Shown in pieces: positions 26,395 through 36,502 of a DNA stretch of 64,000 nt (within the stretch, counting starts at the first letter, position 1; each line of letters opens with the position of its first letter). The translations under genes and the position numbers were made by a program. The notes below the pieces were generated by a model, which saw only the letters and a program-made list of their open reading frames with translations, searched no databases and had not been told where the DNA came from. The stretch covers positions 159,874 to 223,873 of the forward strand of contig NZ_JAPSLH010000004.1 of NCBI RefSeq assembly GCF_031180965.1. Reading direction: 5' to 3'. Source of the stretch: Chelativorans sp. (lineage in GTDB: Bacteria > Pseudomonadota > Alphaproteobacteria > Rhizobiales > Rhizobiaceae).

Positions 26395-27936
26395 ATGACC
26401 CTCACCGTCACACCCGGCGAAGTCTCGATCCACACTCTCGAGCGCATCTGGCGCGAAGGGCCGCCGGTCCGGCTTGATCCATCCTGCCATACCGCAATCG
26501 AACGCTCGGCGCAGCGCATCGCCGAAATCGCCGGCGGTGACCAGGCCGTCTACGGCATCAATACCGGGTTCGGGAAACTCGCCAGCGTGCGCATACCGGC
26601 GTCCGATGTGGCCACGCTTCAACGCAACCTCATCCTCTCCCATTGCTGCGGGCTCGGCGCGCCGCTGGACGAGAAAATCGTTCGTCTGGTGATGGCGCTG
26701 AAGCTGATGTCGCTCGGCCGCGGCGCCTCGGGTGTGCGCATGGAGATCATCCGTCTCCTGGAGGAGATGCTTGCGCGCGGCGTCATCCCCGTGATCCCGG
26801 AGAAGGGCTCGGTCGGGGCCTCGGGCGACCTCGCGCCCCTCGCCCATATGACGGCGGCGATGATCGGCGAAGGCGACGCGCATTTCCGCGGTGAAAGGCT
26901 GTCGGCCGGGGAAGCGCTCAGCAAGGCCGGGCTTTCCCCGGTCACTCTCCAGGCCAAGGAGGGGCTGGCACTCATCAACGGCACACAGGTCTCGACCGCC
27001 CTCGCGCTCGCCGGCCTCTTCCGCGCCCACCGTGCCGCGCGCGCGGCCGTCATCACCGGCGCGCTTTCAACCGATGCCGCCATGGGCTCCTCCGCCCCGT
27101 TCCATCCGGAGATCCATCTCCTGCGCGGCCACCAGGGCCAGATCGACACGGCAGCAGCGCTCTGGAAGCTGCTTGACGGCTCCGAAATCCGCGAAAGCCA
27201 CCGCGAGGGCGACGAGCGTGTGCAGGACCCCTACTGCATCCGCTGCCAGCCGCAGGTGGATGGCGCTTGTCTCGACGTCCTGCGCCAGGCCGCGCGCACG
27301 CTCACGATCGAGGCCAATGCGGTGACAGACAATCCGCTGGTGCTTTCCGACGGCACGGTGGCGTCCGGCGGCAATTTTCATGCCGAGCCCGTGGCCCTCG
27401 CTGCCGACCAGATCGCGCTTGCCATCTGCGAGATCGGCGCGATCGCCCAACGGCGCATCGCGCTCCTGGTCGACCCGGCGCTCTCCTTCGGCTTGCCCGC
27501 GTTTCTCGCCAAGAAGCCGGGGCTCAACTCCGGCTTCATGATCGCTGAGGTGACGTCAGCCGCCTTGATGTCGGAGAACAAGCAGATGGCCCATCCCGCC
27601 TCTGTGGACTCCACTCCCACCTCCGCCAACCAGGAGGACCACGTCTCCATGGCCTGCCATGGCGCCCGCCGCCTTCTTGCCATGAGCGACAATCTGTTCG
27701 GCATCATCGGGATCGAGGCGATCACGGCAGCACAGGGAATCGATCTGCGCGCTCCGCTCAGGACGAGCACCGAGCTGCAGAAGGCGCATGCCGCCATCCG
27801 CGCCGCCGTGCCGGCGCTGGATGTCGACCGCTTCATGGCGGGCGATCTTGAGGCGGCAACGGAGCTGGTGCGTTCAAGCCAGCTCAATGCTAGCGTCTCG
27901 CCCGGCATATTGCCGGAACTCAGGAGCGAGCCATGA
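26395..27936 (+). CDS. hutH: Histidine ammonia-lyase
   Basis: Deaminates L-histidine to trans-urocanate. 513 residues; the autocatalytic MIO cofactor forms from Ala142-Ser143-Gly144 in [15 protein letters not shown], and the active-site Tyr53 is in [11 protein letters not shown]. Downstream motifs [12 protein letters not shown] and SNQ-like [11 protein letters not shown] are intact. Third enzyme in order on the mRNA but first in the pathway. Stop overlaps hutG start (ATGA). Confidence 0.98.
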   Translation: MTLTVTPGEVSIHTLERIWREGPPVRLDPSCHTAIERSAQRIAEIAGGDQAVYGINTGFGKLASVRIPASDVATLQRNLILSHCCGLGAPLDEKIVRLVMALKLMSLGRGASGVRMEIIRLLEEMLARGVIPVIPEKGSVGASGDLAPLAHMTAAMIGEGDAHFRGERLSAGEALSKAGLSPVTLQAKEGLALINGTQVSTALALAGLFRAHRAARAAVITGALSTDAAMGSSAPFHPEIHLLRGHQGQIDTAAALWKLLDGSEIRESHREGDERVQDPYCIRCQPQVDGACLDVLRQAARTLTIEANAVTDNPLVLSDGTVASGGNFHAEPVALAADQIALAICEIGAIAQRRIALLVDPALSFGLPAFLAKKPGLNSGFMIAEVTSAALMSENKQMAHPASVDSTPTSANQEDHVSMACHGARRLLAMSDNLFGIIGIEAITAAQGIDLRAPLRTSTELQKAHAAIRAAVPALDVDRFMAGDLEAATELVRSSQLNASVSPGILPELRSEP

Positions 27937-28742
27937 CGCCGGTGGAAGTGGTCCAAGGCACCTCGCCCGTCATTCTCGGCTTCCCACACACCGGCACGTA
28001 CATGCCGGAAGAGATGTGGAGCAGGTTGAACGAAGAAGGCCGCAAGCTGCGCGACACGGACTGGCACGTCGATGTGCTCTACCGGGACCTCCTGCCCAAC
28101 GCCACCTCCGTGCGCGCCACGTTCCATCGCTATGTGATCGACGCCAATCGCGACCCGTCCGGCCAGAGCCTCTACCCAGGCCAGAACACGACAGGGCTCG
28201 TGCCGCTCTCCAATTTCGACGGCCAGCCGATCTGGCGGGAAGGCGAGGAGCCGGACGAGGCCGAGATCGCCGCGCGGACCGCCGAGTTTCACCGGCCCTA
28301 CCACACCGCCCTGAAGCAGGAAGTGGCGCGCGTGAAGGCGCTCAACGGGATTGCGGTGGTCTACGACTGCCATTCCATCCGCTCGCGCTGCCCATTCCTC
28401 TTTGACGGTACGCTGCCCGACTTCAACATCGGCACCGACAATGGCCGCACCTGCGCTCCCGCCCTCGAGGAGGCCGTCGTGGAGATCTGCTCGGCGGCGG
28501 AAGGCTTCTCCCACATCCTCAACGGCCGCTTCCGCGGCGGTTGGACCACCCGGCACTATGGCCGGCCCGCGGAAAGGGTGCATGCCGTCCAGATGGAGCT
28601 CGCTCAGGCCACGCATCTGGAAAGCGAGAGCGAGCCCTTCGCCTATGACGCGCTGAAGGCCGAGCGCCTGCGCCGGCATTTAAAGGCCACTCTGGAGCGG
28701 CTGGAACAGATCGCCCTTGCCATCGGAGAGGAAAGACAATGA
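27933..28742 (+). CDS. hutG: N-formylglutamate deformylase
   Basis: Splits N-formyl-L-glutamate into formate and glutamate, the last step after HutF. 269 residues of the FGase family (PF05013): [17 protein letters not shown] at the start, [12 protein letters not shown], then [16 protein letters not shown], the conserved zinc-site segment, and the final [11 protein letters not shown]. Start and stop overlap hutH and hutU respectively, so the three are translationally coupled. Confidence 0.97.
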   Translation: MTPVEVVQGTSPVILGFPHTGTYMPEEMWSRLNEEGRKLRDTDWHVDVLYRDLLPNATSVRATFHRYVIDANRDPSGQSLYPGQNTTGLVPLSNFDGQPIWREGEEPDEAEIAARTAEFHRPYHTALKQEVARVKALNGIAVVYDCHSIRSRCPFLFDGTLPDFNIGTDNGRTCAPALEEAVVEICSAAEGFSHILNGRFRGGWTTRHYGRPAERVHAVQMELAQATHLESESEPFAYDALKAERLRRHLKATLERLEQIALAIGEERQ

Positions 28743-30409
28743 TCAATCCGCGCCACAATATCCGCGAGGTGAGAGCGCCACGCGGGCCTGAGCTCAACGC
28801 AAAAAGCTGGCTGACCGAAGCGCCGCTCCGGATGCTCATGAACAATCTCGACCCGGACGTGGCGGAAAACCCGAACGAGCTCGTCGTCTATGGCGGCATC
28901 GGCCGAGCGGCGCGGACTTGGGAGGATTTTGACCGCATCGTCGCCGCGTTGAAGGCGCTGAACGAGGATGAGACTCTGCTCGTCCAGTCCGGCAAGCCGG
29001 TCGGCGTGTTCCGCACGCACGCGGACGCGCCGCGCGTGCTGATCGCCAACTCCAACCTCGTGCCGCACTGGGCCACCTGGGACCATTTCAACAAGCTCGA
29101 TCGCGCCGGGCTGATGATGTACGGCCAGATGACCGCCGGCTCCTGGATCTATATTGGCACCCAGGGCATCGTGCAGGGCACCTACGAAACCTTTGTCGAG
29201 GCCGGCCGCCAGCACTATGGCGGCAATCTCAAAGGCCGCTGGATCCTCACAGCCGGCTTGGGCGGCATGGGCGGCGCGCAGCCACTGGCTGCGGTCATGG
29301 CCGGCGCATGCTGCCTCGCGATCGAATGCGATGAGAGCCGCATCGATTTTCGCCTGCGCACCCGCTACCTGGACGAGAAGGCGCGAAGCGTCGACGAGGC
29401 GCTTGCCATGATCGAGCGCTGGACCAAGGCCGGTGAGGCGAAGTCGGTCGGGCTGCTCGGCAATGCGGCGGAAATCCTGCCCGAACTCATTCGTCGCGGG
29501 GTGAGTCCCGACATCGTGACGGACCAGACTTCGGCGCATGATCCGCTCAACGGCTACCTGCCGAAGGGCTGGTCACTGGCTGAATGGCGCGAGAGGCGCG
29601 AGACCGAGCCGAAGGCGGTGGAGAAGGCTGCCCGCGCCTCCATGCGCGAGCATGTGGAGGCGATGGTCGCCTTCTGGAACAAGGGCGTGCCCACCCTCGA
29701 CTACGGCAACAACATCCGGCAGGTCGCCAAGGAGGAGGGCCTTGAGAACGCCTTTGCCTTCCCCGGCTTCGTGCCGGCCTATATACGCCCGCTGTTTTGC
29801 CGCGGCGTCGGCCCCTTCCGCTGGGCCGCCCTTTCCGGCGATCCGGAGGACATCTACCGCACCGATGCAAAGGTGAAGGAGATCCTGCCGGAAAATGAGC
29901 ACCTGCACCGCTGGCTCGATATGGCGCGTGAGCGCATCGCCTTCCAGGGCCTTCCAGCGCGCATCTGCTGGGTAGGTTTGGGTGACCGCCACCGGCTGGG
30001 CCTAGCCTTCAACGAGATGGTGGCCAAGGGCGAACTGAAGGCGCCGGTCGTTATCGGCCGCGATCATCTCGATTCCGGCTCCGTCGCCTCGCCCAACCGT
30101 GAGACCGAGGCCATGAAGGACGGCTCGGATGCCGTCTCCGACTGGCCGCTCCTCAACGCGCTTTTGAACTGCGCTTCGGGCGCCACCTGGGTCTCGCTGC
30201 ATCACGGCGGCGGCGTCGGCATGGGATTTTCCCAGCATGCGGGCATGGTGATCTGCGCCGACGGAACGGACGCAGCGGCAAAGCGGCTCGAGCGCGTGCT
30301 GTGGAACGATCCGGCAAGTGGCGTCACGCGCCATGCGGATGCGGGCTACGAGGAGGCGCTCGCCTGCGCCAGGGAGCACGGCCTTAACCTGCCGGGCATC
30401 CTGGGCTGA
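28739..30409 (+). CDS. hutU: Urocanate hydratase
   Basis: Converts urocanate to 4-imidazolone-5-propionate with tightly bound NAD+. 556 residues, normal length. NAD-binding segment is [13 protein letters not shown]; the active-site Cys region is [43 protein letters not shown] near the C terminus is highly conserved. The sequence appears complete and the pathway in this locus is therefore full: H, U, I, F, G. Confidence 0.98.
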   Translation: MINPRHNIREVRAPRGPELNAKSWLTEAPLRMLMNNLDPDVAENPNELVVYGGIGRAARTWEDFDRIVAALKALNEDETLLVQSGKPVGVFRTHADAPRVLIANSNLVPHWATWDHFNKLDRAGLMMYGQMTAGSWIYIGTQGIVQGTYETFVEAGRQHYGGNLKGRWILTAGLGGMGGAQPLAAVMAGACCLAIECDESRIDFRLRTRYLDEKARSVDEALAMIERWTKAGEAKSVGLLGNAAEILPELIRRGVSPDIVTDQTSAHDPLNGYLPKGWSLAEWRERRETEPKAVEKAARASMREHVEAMVAFWNKGVPTLDYGNNIRQVAKEEGLENAFAFPGFVPAYIRPLFCRGVGPFRWAALSGDPEDIYRTDAKVKEILPENEHLHRWLDMARERIAFQGLPARICWVGLGDRHRLGLAFNEMVAKGELKAPVVIGRDHLDSGSVASPNRETEAMKDGSDAVSDWPLLNALLNCASGATWVSLHHGGGVGMGFSQHAGMVICADGTDAAAKRLERVLWNDPASGVTRHADAGYEEALACAREHGLNLPGILG

Positions 30410-30444
30410 CGAATCTGTGCGAGACAGGGACCAGGGAGGATAAA

Positions 30445-31770
30445 ATGACCGAGACTGCAACCGGCGCGCAGGGTTTCCGGGGGGCTGCCCTCTTCAGGCT
30501 GATCGCCTATAGCGCGATCGGAATCTTTATGTTCTTCGTGCCGATCAGTATCGGCGGCAAGTCGACGATCCCGCTCGACCACGCTGCGACGGCCATCGTC
30601 GCCTATGCGCATCCCGTGGCGGTGGTCTTCGTTTGCCTGCTGATCCTCTACGGCGCGGTTACGCCGTTCATGACCGGAAGCTGGAACAAGCGCGCGACGG
30701 AACGGGTCTTCTCGCTGCTTCGTCTGCTCGGTGTCGTGGTCACCGCCATGTACCTGACCGGGGTGGGGCCGGCGGCGCTGTTTGCTCCCGACATGCTGCC
30801 GTTCCTGTTCGAGAAGCTGGTCCTTTCCGTCGGCCTCATCGTGCCGATCGGCGCGCTGGCGCTGGCTTTCCTGATCGGCTACGGCCTGCTCGAATTCACC
30901 GGCGTGCTCGTCCAGCCGATCATGCGCCCGGTCTGGCGCACCCCAGGCTGGTCGGCCATCGACGCGGTCGCATCTTTCGTCGGCAGCTACTCGCTGGCCC
31001 TGCTCATCACCGACCGGGTGTTCAAGGAAGGCAAGTACACGGAGCGCGAGGCGGCGATCGTAGCAACCGGCTTTTCCACGGTCTCGGCCACCTTCATGAT
31101 CATCGTCGCCAGAACGCTCGGCCTGATGGAGTCGTGGAATCTCTATTTCTGGTCCACGCTCGTCGTCACCTTCGTCGTCTCGGCGATTACCGCGCGCCTG
31201 TGGCCGATCGCGGGCATGGACCATCCCGCGGATCGCGACGTGCCGCTGCCCCCGGGTCGCGGTCGGCTCCAGGCCGCCATGGACGCGGGCGTGGAGCAGG
31301 CTGCCGCTGCGAAGAGCCTGCCGGTGACGCTGCGCGACAGCTTCGTTGCCGGGTTGCGCATGGCATCCCTCATCCTGCCGAGCATCATGGCCGTCGGCCT
31401 GCTCGGACTGTTGGCGGCCAAGTACACACCGCTCTTCGATATTCTGGGATATCTGCTTTACCCGTTCACCTGGGCCGCTCAGCTTTCGGAGCCGATGCTG
31501 GCTGCGAAGGCGCTAGCCTCCGGACTTGCAGAGATGTTCCTGCCGGCCATCCTGCTGCAGGACGCCGGACTCGACTTGAGATTCGTCGCCGCGGTCGTGT
31601 CTGTCAGCCAGGTGCTGTTCTTGTCGGCCTCTATCCCCTGCGTGCTCGCCACGTCCATCCCGCTCACAATGAAGGATCTGCTCGTCATCTGGTATATCCG
31701 CACCGCGCTCAGCGTTCTGATCGCGGCACCGATCGGATGGCTTGCGGTCTCGGTGGGGTGGCTGTCGTAA
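30445..31770 (+). CDS. YjiH-family membrane protein with Gate/nucleoside-recognition domains
   Basis: 441 residues, about ten to eleven membrane segments, inner membrane. [20 protein letters not shown] and the paired Gate-type repeats ([20 protein letters not shown] and the C-terminal [21 protein letters not shown]) match the YjiH family. Function is unproven; the 35-bp gap after hutU and same strand suggest a role in histidine or urocanate transport, which is inference. No other importer gene is in the hut locus. Confidence 0.82.
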   Translation: MTETATGAQGFRGAALFRLIAYSAIGIFMFFVPISIGGKSTIPLDHAATAIVAYAHPVAVVFVCLLILYGAVTPFMTGSWNKRATERVFSLLRLLGVVVTAMYLTGVGPAALFAPDMLPFLFEKLVLSVGLIVPIGALALAFLIGYGLLEFTGVLVQPIMRPVWRTPGWSAIDAVASFVGSYSLALLITDRVFKEGKYTEREAAIVATGFSTVSATFMIIVARTLGLMESWNLYFWSTLVVTFVVSAITARLWPIAGMDHPADRDVPLPPGRGRLQAAMDAGVEQAAAAKSLPVTLRDSFVAGLRMASLILPSIMAVGLLGLLAAKYTPLFDILGYLLYPFTWAAQLSEPMLAAKALASGLAEMFLPAILLQDAGLDLRFVAAVVSVSQVLFLSASIPCVLATSIPLTMKDLLVIWYIRTALSVLIAAPIGWLAVSVGWLS

Positions 31771-31776
31771 CAGGAT

Positions 31777-31825
31777 CCGGGTCGCTGGCGAGACGGCGGA
31801 GTTCTCGCTCCGCCAGCGACACCGG
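31777..31825 (+). terminator. Long stem-loop after the hut/YjiH operon
   Basis: GTCGCTGGCG (31781-31790) pairs with CGCCAGCGAC (31811-31820), extended by CCGG on both sides with a one-base bulge. The T tract is weak, so this may be a terminator of low efficiency or an mRNA-stabilising hairpin. Confidence 0.5.
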
Positions 31826-31893
31826 AGATTTCCCTCGATCCGTGCGGTAGTGCTGCTGGTCACAAGAGCCGGGAGCACCGGCGCACCGGTGGA

Positions 31894-31922
31894 TTGTAAC
31901 AAAACTGACATTTGTCCGACAT
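31894..31922 (+). promoter_or_regulatory. PHO box (three half-sites) upstream of phnC
   Basis: TTGTAAC (31894-31900), CTGACAT (31905-31911) and CCGACAT (31916-31922) are spaced at 11 bp. The last two with TTGT between form an 18-bp PHO box close to CTGTCAT-N4-CTGTCAT. It predicts PhoB activation under phosphate starvation. It lies 69 bp before phnC. Confidence 0.7.
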
Positions 31923-31990
31923 GCCAGCTTCACGCTGGAGCTTTAGGCCATCTCACGACAAGGGCGGAAAGCCCGAACGGGGAGAAGCCT

Positions 31991-32827
31991 ATGCTTCAGA
32001 TACGCCATGTAACGCGGCGCTTCGGAAAGACGGTTGCCGTCAAGGGAGTAGACCTTGAAATCGGCAAGGGCGAGATGGTCGGCATCATCGGCCGCTCCGG
32101 CGCCGGCAAGTCGACGCTGCTGCGCATGATCAACCGGCTGATCGACCCGAGCCAAGGCGCGATCTTCTTCCAGGGCGTCGAGGTGTCGGCGCTGAAGGGC
32201 GCGTATCTCCGCCGCTGGCAGCGCGACTGCGCCATGATCTTCCAGCAGTTCAACCTCGTGCCGCGGCTCGACGTGCTGACCAATGTTCTGCTCGGCCGGC
32301 TGAACCACCGCTCGACCGCGCTCAACCTGCTCAACATCTATTCGCGCGAGGAGCGCCTGCAGGCGATCGCCGCCCTGGAGCGGCTCGACATCGCGCAAAC
32401 CGCGCTGCAGCGCGCCGGCACGCTGTCGGGCGGCCAGCAGCAGCGCGTGGCGATCGCCCGCGCCCTCATGCAGGAGCCGAAGGTGATCCTCGCCGACGAG
32501 CCCATCGCCTCGCTCGATCCGCTGAATGCGAAGGTGGTGATGGACTCGCTTGCCGACATCAATGCCCGCGAAGGCATCACCGTCATCACGAATCTCCATA
32601 CGCTGGATACCGCGCGCCACTATTGCTCGCGCATCGTCGGTATGGCGAAGGGTGCCGTCGTGTTCGATGGCGCGCCTGAGGAACTGACCAGCGAGATGGT
32701 GCGCCAGATCTATGGCGCGGAAGGCACGGAAGCGGTCGCCGAGGCGATCACCTCCACCAGCATCGGCAAGCCCGTGGGGGCGCAAGGGGCAAAGCAGCGG
32801 CGCCTGGAGCCCGCGCTTGCCGGCTGA
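31991..32827 (+). CDS. phnC: Phosphonate ABC transporter, ATP-binding protein
   Basis: 278 residues. Walker [11 protein letters not shown]-loop MIFQQFNLV, signature [15 protein letters not shown], Walker [14 protein letters not shown] and switch His in NLHTLDTA. PhnC energises uptake of phosphonates (and often phosphite or phosphate esters) with PhnD and the two PhnE. The ATG at 31991 follows GGAGAAG; an open frame extends upstream through the PHO box and cannot be coding. First gene of the phn operon. Confidence 0.96.
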   Translation: MLQIRHVTRRFGKTVAVKGVDLEIGKGEMVGIIGRSGAGKSTLLRMINRLIDPSQGAIFFQGVEVSALKGAYLRRWQRDCAMIFQQFNLVPRLDVLTNVLLGRLNHRSTALNLLNIYSREERLQAIAALERLDIAQTALQRAGTLSGGQQQRVAIARALMQEPKVILADEPIASLDPLNAKVVMDSLADINAREGITVITNLHTLDTARHYCSRIVGMAKGAVVFDGAPEELTSEMVRQIYGAEGTEAVAEAITSTSIGKPVGAQGAKQRRLEPALAG

Positions 32828-32907
32828 ACCGGCGCTTTGCAAACGACACTCGCAAGAACAGCCAACAAGAACCATGCCGGCTAAGCCGGCCAACAGGAGA
32901 GACGAAC

Positions 32908-33816
32908 ATGTTGAAGCATCTATTGATGGGCGCCGTCGCGCTCGGCGCGATCCTGGTGGGAAGCGCGCAGGCCGAGGACCTCAAGGAGTTCCGCATCGGC
33001 ATCATCGGCGGCGAGAATGAGGCCGACCGCCTGCGCAATTTCGAGTGCATGGTGGACAAGCTTCCCTCGGTTCTGGGCGTCGAGAGGGTATCGCTCTTTC
33101 CCGCCGCAGATTACGACGGGGTGATCCAGGGACTGCTCGGCGGCACACTCGACTATGCCGAGCTCGGAGCCTCCGGATATGCCAAGATTTATCTGGAAGA
33201 CCCCAACGCGGTGGAACCGATCCTCACCACCGTCCAGACCGACGGCTCCACCGGCTATCATTCGATCATGGTCGCCCGCAAGGACTCGGGCATCCGTACC
33301 TTGGCCGACCTCAAGGGGAAGAAGCTCGGCTTCGCCGACCCGGACTCGACGTCCGGCTACCTTATTCCCATGGTCACGCTGCCCGAGGCGCTGGGCACCA
33401 GCGTCGAAGAGCATTTCGCCGAGACCGGCTTCGGCGGCGGCCACGAAAATCTGGTGCTTGAAGTGCTGAAAGGCACCTTCGACGCCGGCACGACCTTCGG
33501 CTCCGGCGTTGGCGATTTCTCGGAAGGCTACACCTCCGGCAACCTGCACAAGATGGTCGAGAAGGGCGTCCTCGACATGGACGATCTCGTGGAGATCTGG
33601 AAGTCGCCGCTCATCCCGAACGGCCCCGTTGTCGTGCGCACCTCCATGGACCAGGAGATGAAGGACACCTTCAAGAAGTTCATGGTGGATCTGCCGCAGA
33701 GCGACCCCGAGTGCTTCTCCGCCATCCAGGGGGGCGATTTCACCGGCTTCACCGAGGTCACGCCGGAGTTCTACAAGCCCATCATCGACGCCCGCAAGGC
33801 GCAGATCGGGTCGTAA
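32908..33816 (+). CDS. phnD: Phosphonate ABC transporter, periplasmic binding protein
   Basis: 302 residues. A signal peptide ends SAQA-EDL (about residue 22). The ligand-site segments typical of PhnD are present: DYDGVIQGLLGGTLDYAELG, GYHSIMVARKDSGI and GFADPDSTSGYLIP. It delivers phosphonates to the PhnE pore. The RBS AGGAGAGA is strong. Followed 18 bp after its stop by an intrinsic terminator, so PhnD is likely made in excess over the permeases. Confidence 0.96.
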   Translation: MLKHLLMGAVALGAILVGSAQAEDLKEFRIGIIGGENEADRLRNFECMVDKLPSVLGVERVSLFPAADYDGVIQGLLGGTLDYAELGASGYAKIYLEDPNAVEPILTTVQTDGSTGYHSIMVARKDSGIRTLADLKGKKLGFADPDSTSGYLIPMVTLPEALGTSVEEHFAETGFGGGHENLVLEVLKGTFDAGTTFGSGVGDFSEGYTSGNLHKMVEKGVLDMDDLVEIWKSPLIPNGPVVVRTSMDQEMKDTFKKFMVDLPQSDPECFSAIQGGDFTGFTEVTPEFYKPIIDARKAQIGS

Positions 33817-33834
33817 GAAATCCATGCCGCAACT

Positions 33835-33868
33835 GCGCCGCCAGCCCTCCTGGCGGCGCTCTTTTTTT
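33835..33868 (+). terminator. Intrinsic terminator/attenuator between phnD and phnE1
   Basis: Perfect 10-bp stem GCGCCGCCAG (33835-33844) with CTGGCGGCGC (33850-33859), 5-nt loop, then TC and seven T. It lies within the operon and ends 15 bp before the phnE1 start. Confidence 0.9.
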
Positions 33869-33883
33869 GACGAGCTGTCCCCC

Positions 33884-34852
33884 ATGAGCGTCACCAGCCA
33901 AGGTCCGGTCCTTTCCTCCGCCGGCCAGACGATCGAGCGGCACTGGCAGGCGCTGGCCGTCCGCCGCCGGCTCTATACGATCGGCGGCCTCATCCTCATG
34001 GTGGTCGCCATGGGCGGCTCGATGTGGTTCGCCAACGAATCCAACGCCGGCAAATTTTTCGACCGGCTGCCCTACTTCTTCGACTTCATCGGCCAGCTCA
34101 TCCCGCGCGACGGCACGGAGATATGGCGCGCGTTGTTCGACCTCCCCTCGCCGTATGACGACGGCAGCCTGAAATACAACTACCCGGAAGGCAGGGTGTA
34201 TCTGACCGAGAGCGTCTACATCCCCGAATATTTCTACAAGATGCTGGAGACGATCAACATCGCGCTCGTCTCCACGCTCATCGGATTCGGGCTCGGCTTT
34301 GTTCTCTGTTTCCTTGCCGCCGCGAACCTAACCACGCGGCGCTGGCTGCGCTTCTTCGTGCGGCGCTTCATGGAGCTGCTGCGTGCCTTCCCCGAGATCG
34401 TCATTGCCGGCTTCTTCCTAGCCGTCCTGTCGCTTGGCGCCGTCCCCGCCATCATCGCCGTGGCGATCCACACGGTCGGCGCCCTGGGAAAAATGTTCTT
34501 CGAGGTGGTGGAGAATGCCGATATGCGCGCGGAAGAGGGGCTGCGGGCGGCCGGAGCCAACTGGATCGAGCGCGTCTGGTTCGGCATCGTGCCGCAGGTG
34601 CTGCCCAATTTCCTGAGCTACGCACTGCTGCGCCTCGAGATCAATGTGCGCGCATCCACGATCATCGGTGCGGTCGGCGGCGGCGGCATCGGCGAATCGC
34701 TCAGGCTCTCTATCAGCCAGGCTCACGAGGCGAAGACGCTGGCGATTATCCTCTTGCTCTTCTGCACCGTCATGGCGGTCGACCAGTATTCTGCCTGGCT
34801 GCGCCGCCGTATCGTCGGCAATCAAAGCTTTGAATTCGGACGCGGAGCCTGA
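33884..34852 (+). CDS. phnE: Phosphonate ABC transporter, permease protein (first PhnE)
   Basis: 322 residues with about six membrane helices. The EAA-like coupling segment reads EGLRAAGANWIERVWFGIVPQVLP, followed by RLEINVRASTIIGAVGGGGIGE, both diagnostic for PhnE. I chose the ATG at 33884 because the extra 20 codons of the longer frame (from 33824) are simply the terminator hairpin read as protein (MPQLRRQPSWRRSFF). Two bases separate it from the second permease gene. Together the two PhnE form the pore. Confidence 0.93.
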   Translation: MSVTSQGPVLSSAGQTIERHWQALAVRRRLYTIGGLILMVVAMGGSMWFANESNAGKFFDRLPYFFDFIGQLIPRDGTEIWRALFDLPSPYDDGSLKYNYPEGRVYLTESVYIPEYFYKMLETINIALVSTLIGFGLGFVLCFLAAANLTTRRWLRFFVRRFMELLRAFPEIVIAGFFLAVLSLGAVPAIIAVAIHTVGALGKMFFEVVENADMRAEEGLRAAGANWIERVWFGIVPQVLPNFLSYALLRLEINVRASTIIGAVGGGGIGESLRLSISQAHEAKTLAIILLLFCTVMAVDQYSAWLRRRIVGNQSFEFGRGA

Positions 34853-34854
34853 CA

Positions 34855-36402
34855 ATGCGCGCTTTCACGCCCGCCGAGGCGACAGCCCTCGCCTCCCGCC
34901 ATCCGGAGATCTTTACAGGCTCCCTGCGCAGAAGACTTGCGGGATGGCTGATCGGCGGCGGCATCGCTCTTTACCTCGTCTTCGCCTGGTGGTTCTTCTC
35001 CGTCGGCGCGATCTTCGCCAATGCCAATTGGGGGATCGCCAGCGCCTATATGGCCGACTGGGTGTCCTACGAGGTCCGGCCGGATATCGAATTGGGGGAA
35101 GATCACCTCGAGATAAGCTTTCCGCGCTTCTCGCCACTTGGCGACAACCCCGATCCCGACTGGCTGACGAGGAAGACGGCCGTGGTCGCGATTTCCGCCA
35201 AGACGGATGGGGCCGCCAGCAGCGCCGCCGGTGCCGGCTCGGGCTTCATGGGCGCGATCGAGCCCGCACCGCCGGAGGGTGGGAGCACGGGCTTTCTCGG
35301 GCCCCTCGGCGGGAACGAAGCCGCGGTGTCCACGCTCCCTCCGGCCGACGCGCCCTCGCGCCGGGAAGAGGCGGTGGTCGAGGCGAGCGTCGCCTTCGGC
35401 GAGGAGAAGAGCCTCCGTATCCTTCCCGGAATCGTGCGGGCCACGCGTGGCGGCGAAACGATAACATTCGAGATCGAAGGCGAGCGGGTCGAGGCGCACG
35501 GTCCTTTGCCGGACTGGGTGTCCCAGTCCGAGCCGGGCGCCAAGGCGATCCTCTATTTCGGGGTCGGCGGCAGCGCCGAAGTCCAGACGGACGAGGTGAG
35601 GATCCGCCGCCGTTTCCTCGGCTGGGAAAACTTCTTCTTCGACACCCGCTCTCCCTTCTTCGGCCGCCCGGCGGACGAGGTCATCTCGCTCATCCTCTTC
35701 GGCGAGAGGCTTCGGCCGGAGACGTCCAACGCGACGCTCGCCTGGAGCAATTTTCTTAACAATTCCGAGTGGCAGCACGGCGATGTCTGGCTGAAACTCC
35801 TGCAGACGATCGTGATGGCGTTTGTCGGCACGGTGCTCGCGAGCCTGCTTGCCTTTCCGCTTGCCTTCGCCGCGGCCCGCAACATTTATCCGAGCCGCGC
35901 CGCCAATTTTCTCCTGAAGCGCTTCTTCGATTTCCTGCGCTCGGTGGATATGCTGATCTGGGCCCTGTTCTTCACTCGCGCCTTCGGGCCGGGACCGCTC
36001 GCGGGTATCTCCGCCATCTTCGTCACCGACACTGGCACGTTCGGAAAGCTCTATTCCGAGGCGCTTGAAAACATCGACGACAAGCAGCGCGAGGGTGTGC
36101 GCTCCGTGGGCGCGGCGCCGTCGGCGGTTCAGCGCTACGGGGTGCTGCCGCAGGTGCTGCCCGTCTTCCTCAGCCAGTCGCTCTATTTCTGGGAATCGAA
36201 CACGCGCTCGGCCACGATTATCGGCGCCGTCGGCGCGGGCGGCATTGGCCTCAAACTCTGGGAGGCGATGCGCACCAACTCCGATTGGGAGAATGTCGCC
36301 TATATGGTGCTGCTCATCCTCCTTGTCGTCTTCGTTTTTGACAATATATCCAGCATGTTGCGCCGGCGGCTGACCGGAACGCAGGTTACTCCGGCGCATT
36401 GA
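34855..36402 (+). CDS. phnE: Phosphonate ABC transporter, permease protein (second PhnE, enlarged)
   Basis: 515 residues, much longer than a plain PhnE (about 260-340). One N-terminal membrane helix (about 28-52) is followed by roughly 260 residues outside the membrane, including an Ala/Gly/Pro-rich stretch (about 118-175), before the standard permease core (about 312-505). Core motifs: KQREGVRSVGAAPSAVQRYGVLPQVLP and ESNTRSATIIGAVGAGGIG. A strong hairpin (36404-36423) follows its stop. Confidence 0.92.
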   Translation: MRAFTPAEATALASRHPEIFTGSLRRRLAGWLIGGGIALYLVFAWWFFSVGAIFANANWGIASAYMADWVSYEVRPDIELGEDHLEISFPRFSPLGDNPDPDWLTRKTAVVAISAKTDGAASSAAGAGSGFMGAIEPAPPEGGSTGFLGPLGGNEAAVSTLPPADAPSRREEAVVEASVAFGEEKSLRILPGIVRATRGGETITFEIEGERVEAHGPLPDWVSQSEPGAKAILYFGVGGSAEVQTDEVRIRRRFLGWENFFFDTRSPFFGRPADEVISLILFGERLRPETSNATLAWSNFLNNSEWQHGDVWLKLLQTIVMAFVGTVLASLLAFPLAFAAARNIYPSRAANFLLKRFFDFLRSVDMLIWALFFTRAFGPGPLAGISAIFVTDTGTFGKLYSEALENIDDKQREGVRSVGAAPSAVQRYGVLPQVLPVFLSQSLYFWESNTRSATIIGAVGAGGIGLKLWEAMRTNSDWENVAYMVLLILLVVFVFDNISSMLRRRLTGTQVTPAH

Positions 36403-36403
36403 C

Positions 36404-36423
36404 CCGGCGGCATTTGCCGCCGG
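36404..36423 (+). terminator. Hairpin directly after phnE2
   Basis: CCGGCGGC pairs with GCCGCCGG around ATTT, one base after the phnE2 stop. No immediate T tract, so partial termination or 3'-end protection is more likely than full termination. Confidence 0.5.
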
Positions 36424-36454
36424 AGGCATGATTTTCCGAGACAGCTTCGTTAAT

Positions 36455-36461
36455 CTGTCAT
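36455..36461 (+). promoter_or_regulatory. Single perfect PHO half-site before the DUF1045 gene
   Basis: CTGTCAT matches the PHO half-site exactly, 41 bp before the start at 36503, but the neighbouring half-site positions (11 bp either side) match poorly. A separate PhoB input to the DUF1045-phnM-phnN part is possible but weakly supported. Confidence 0.3.
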
Positions 36462-36502
36462 GCAAATCACTTAAGCCGTCGCGATCTGCGAAGGACCGAG
36501 GC

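Noticed and set aside
33824..33883. Twenty extra N-terminal codons of phnE1
   Set aside because: The DNA is an intrinsic terminator hairpin with T tract; the peptide is not conserved-looking. Start moved to 33884.
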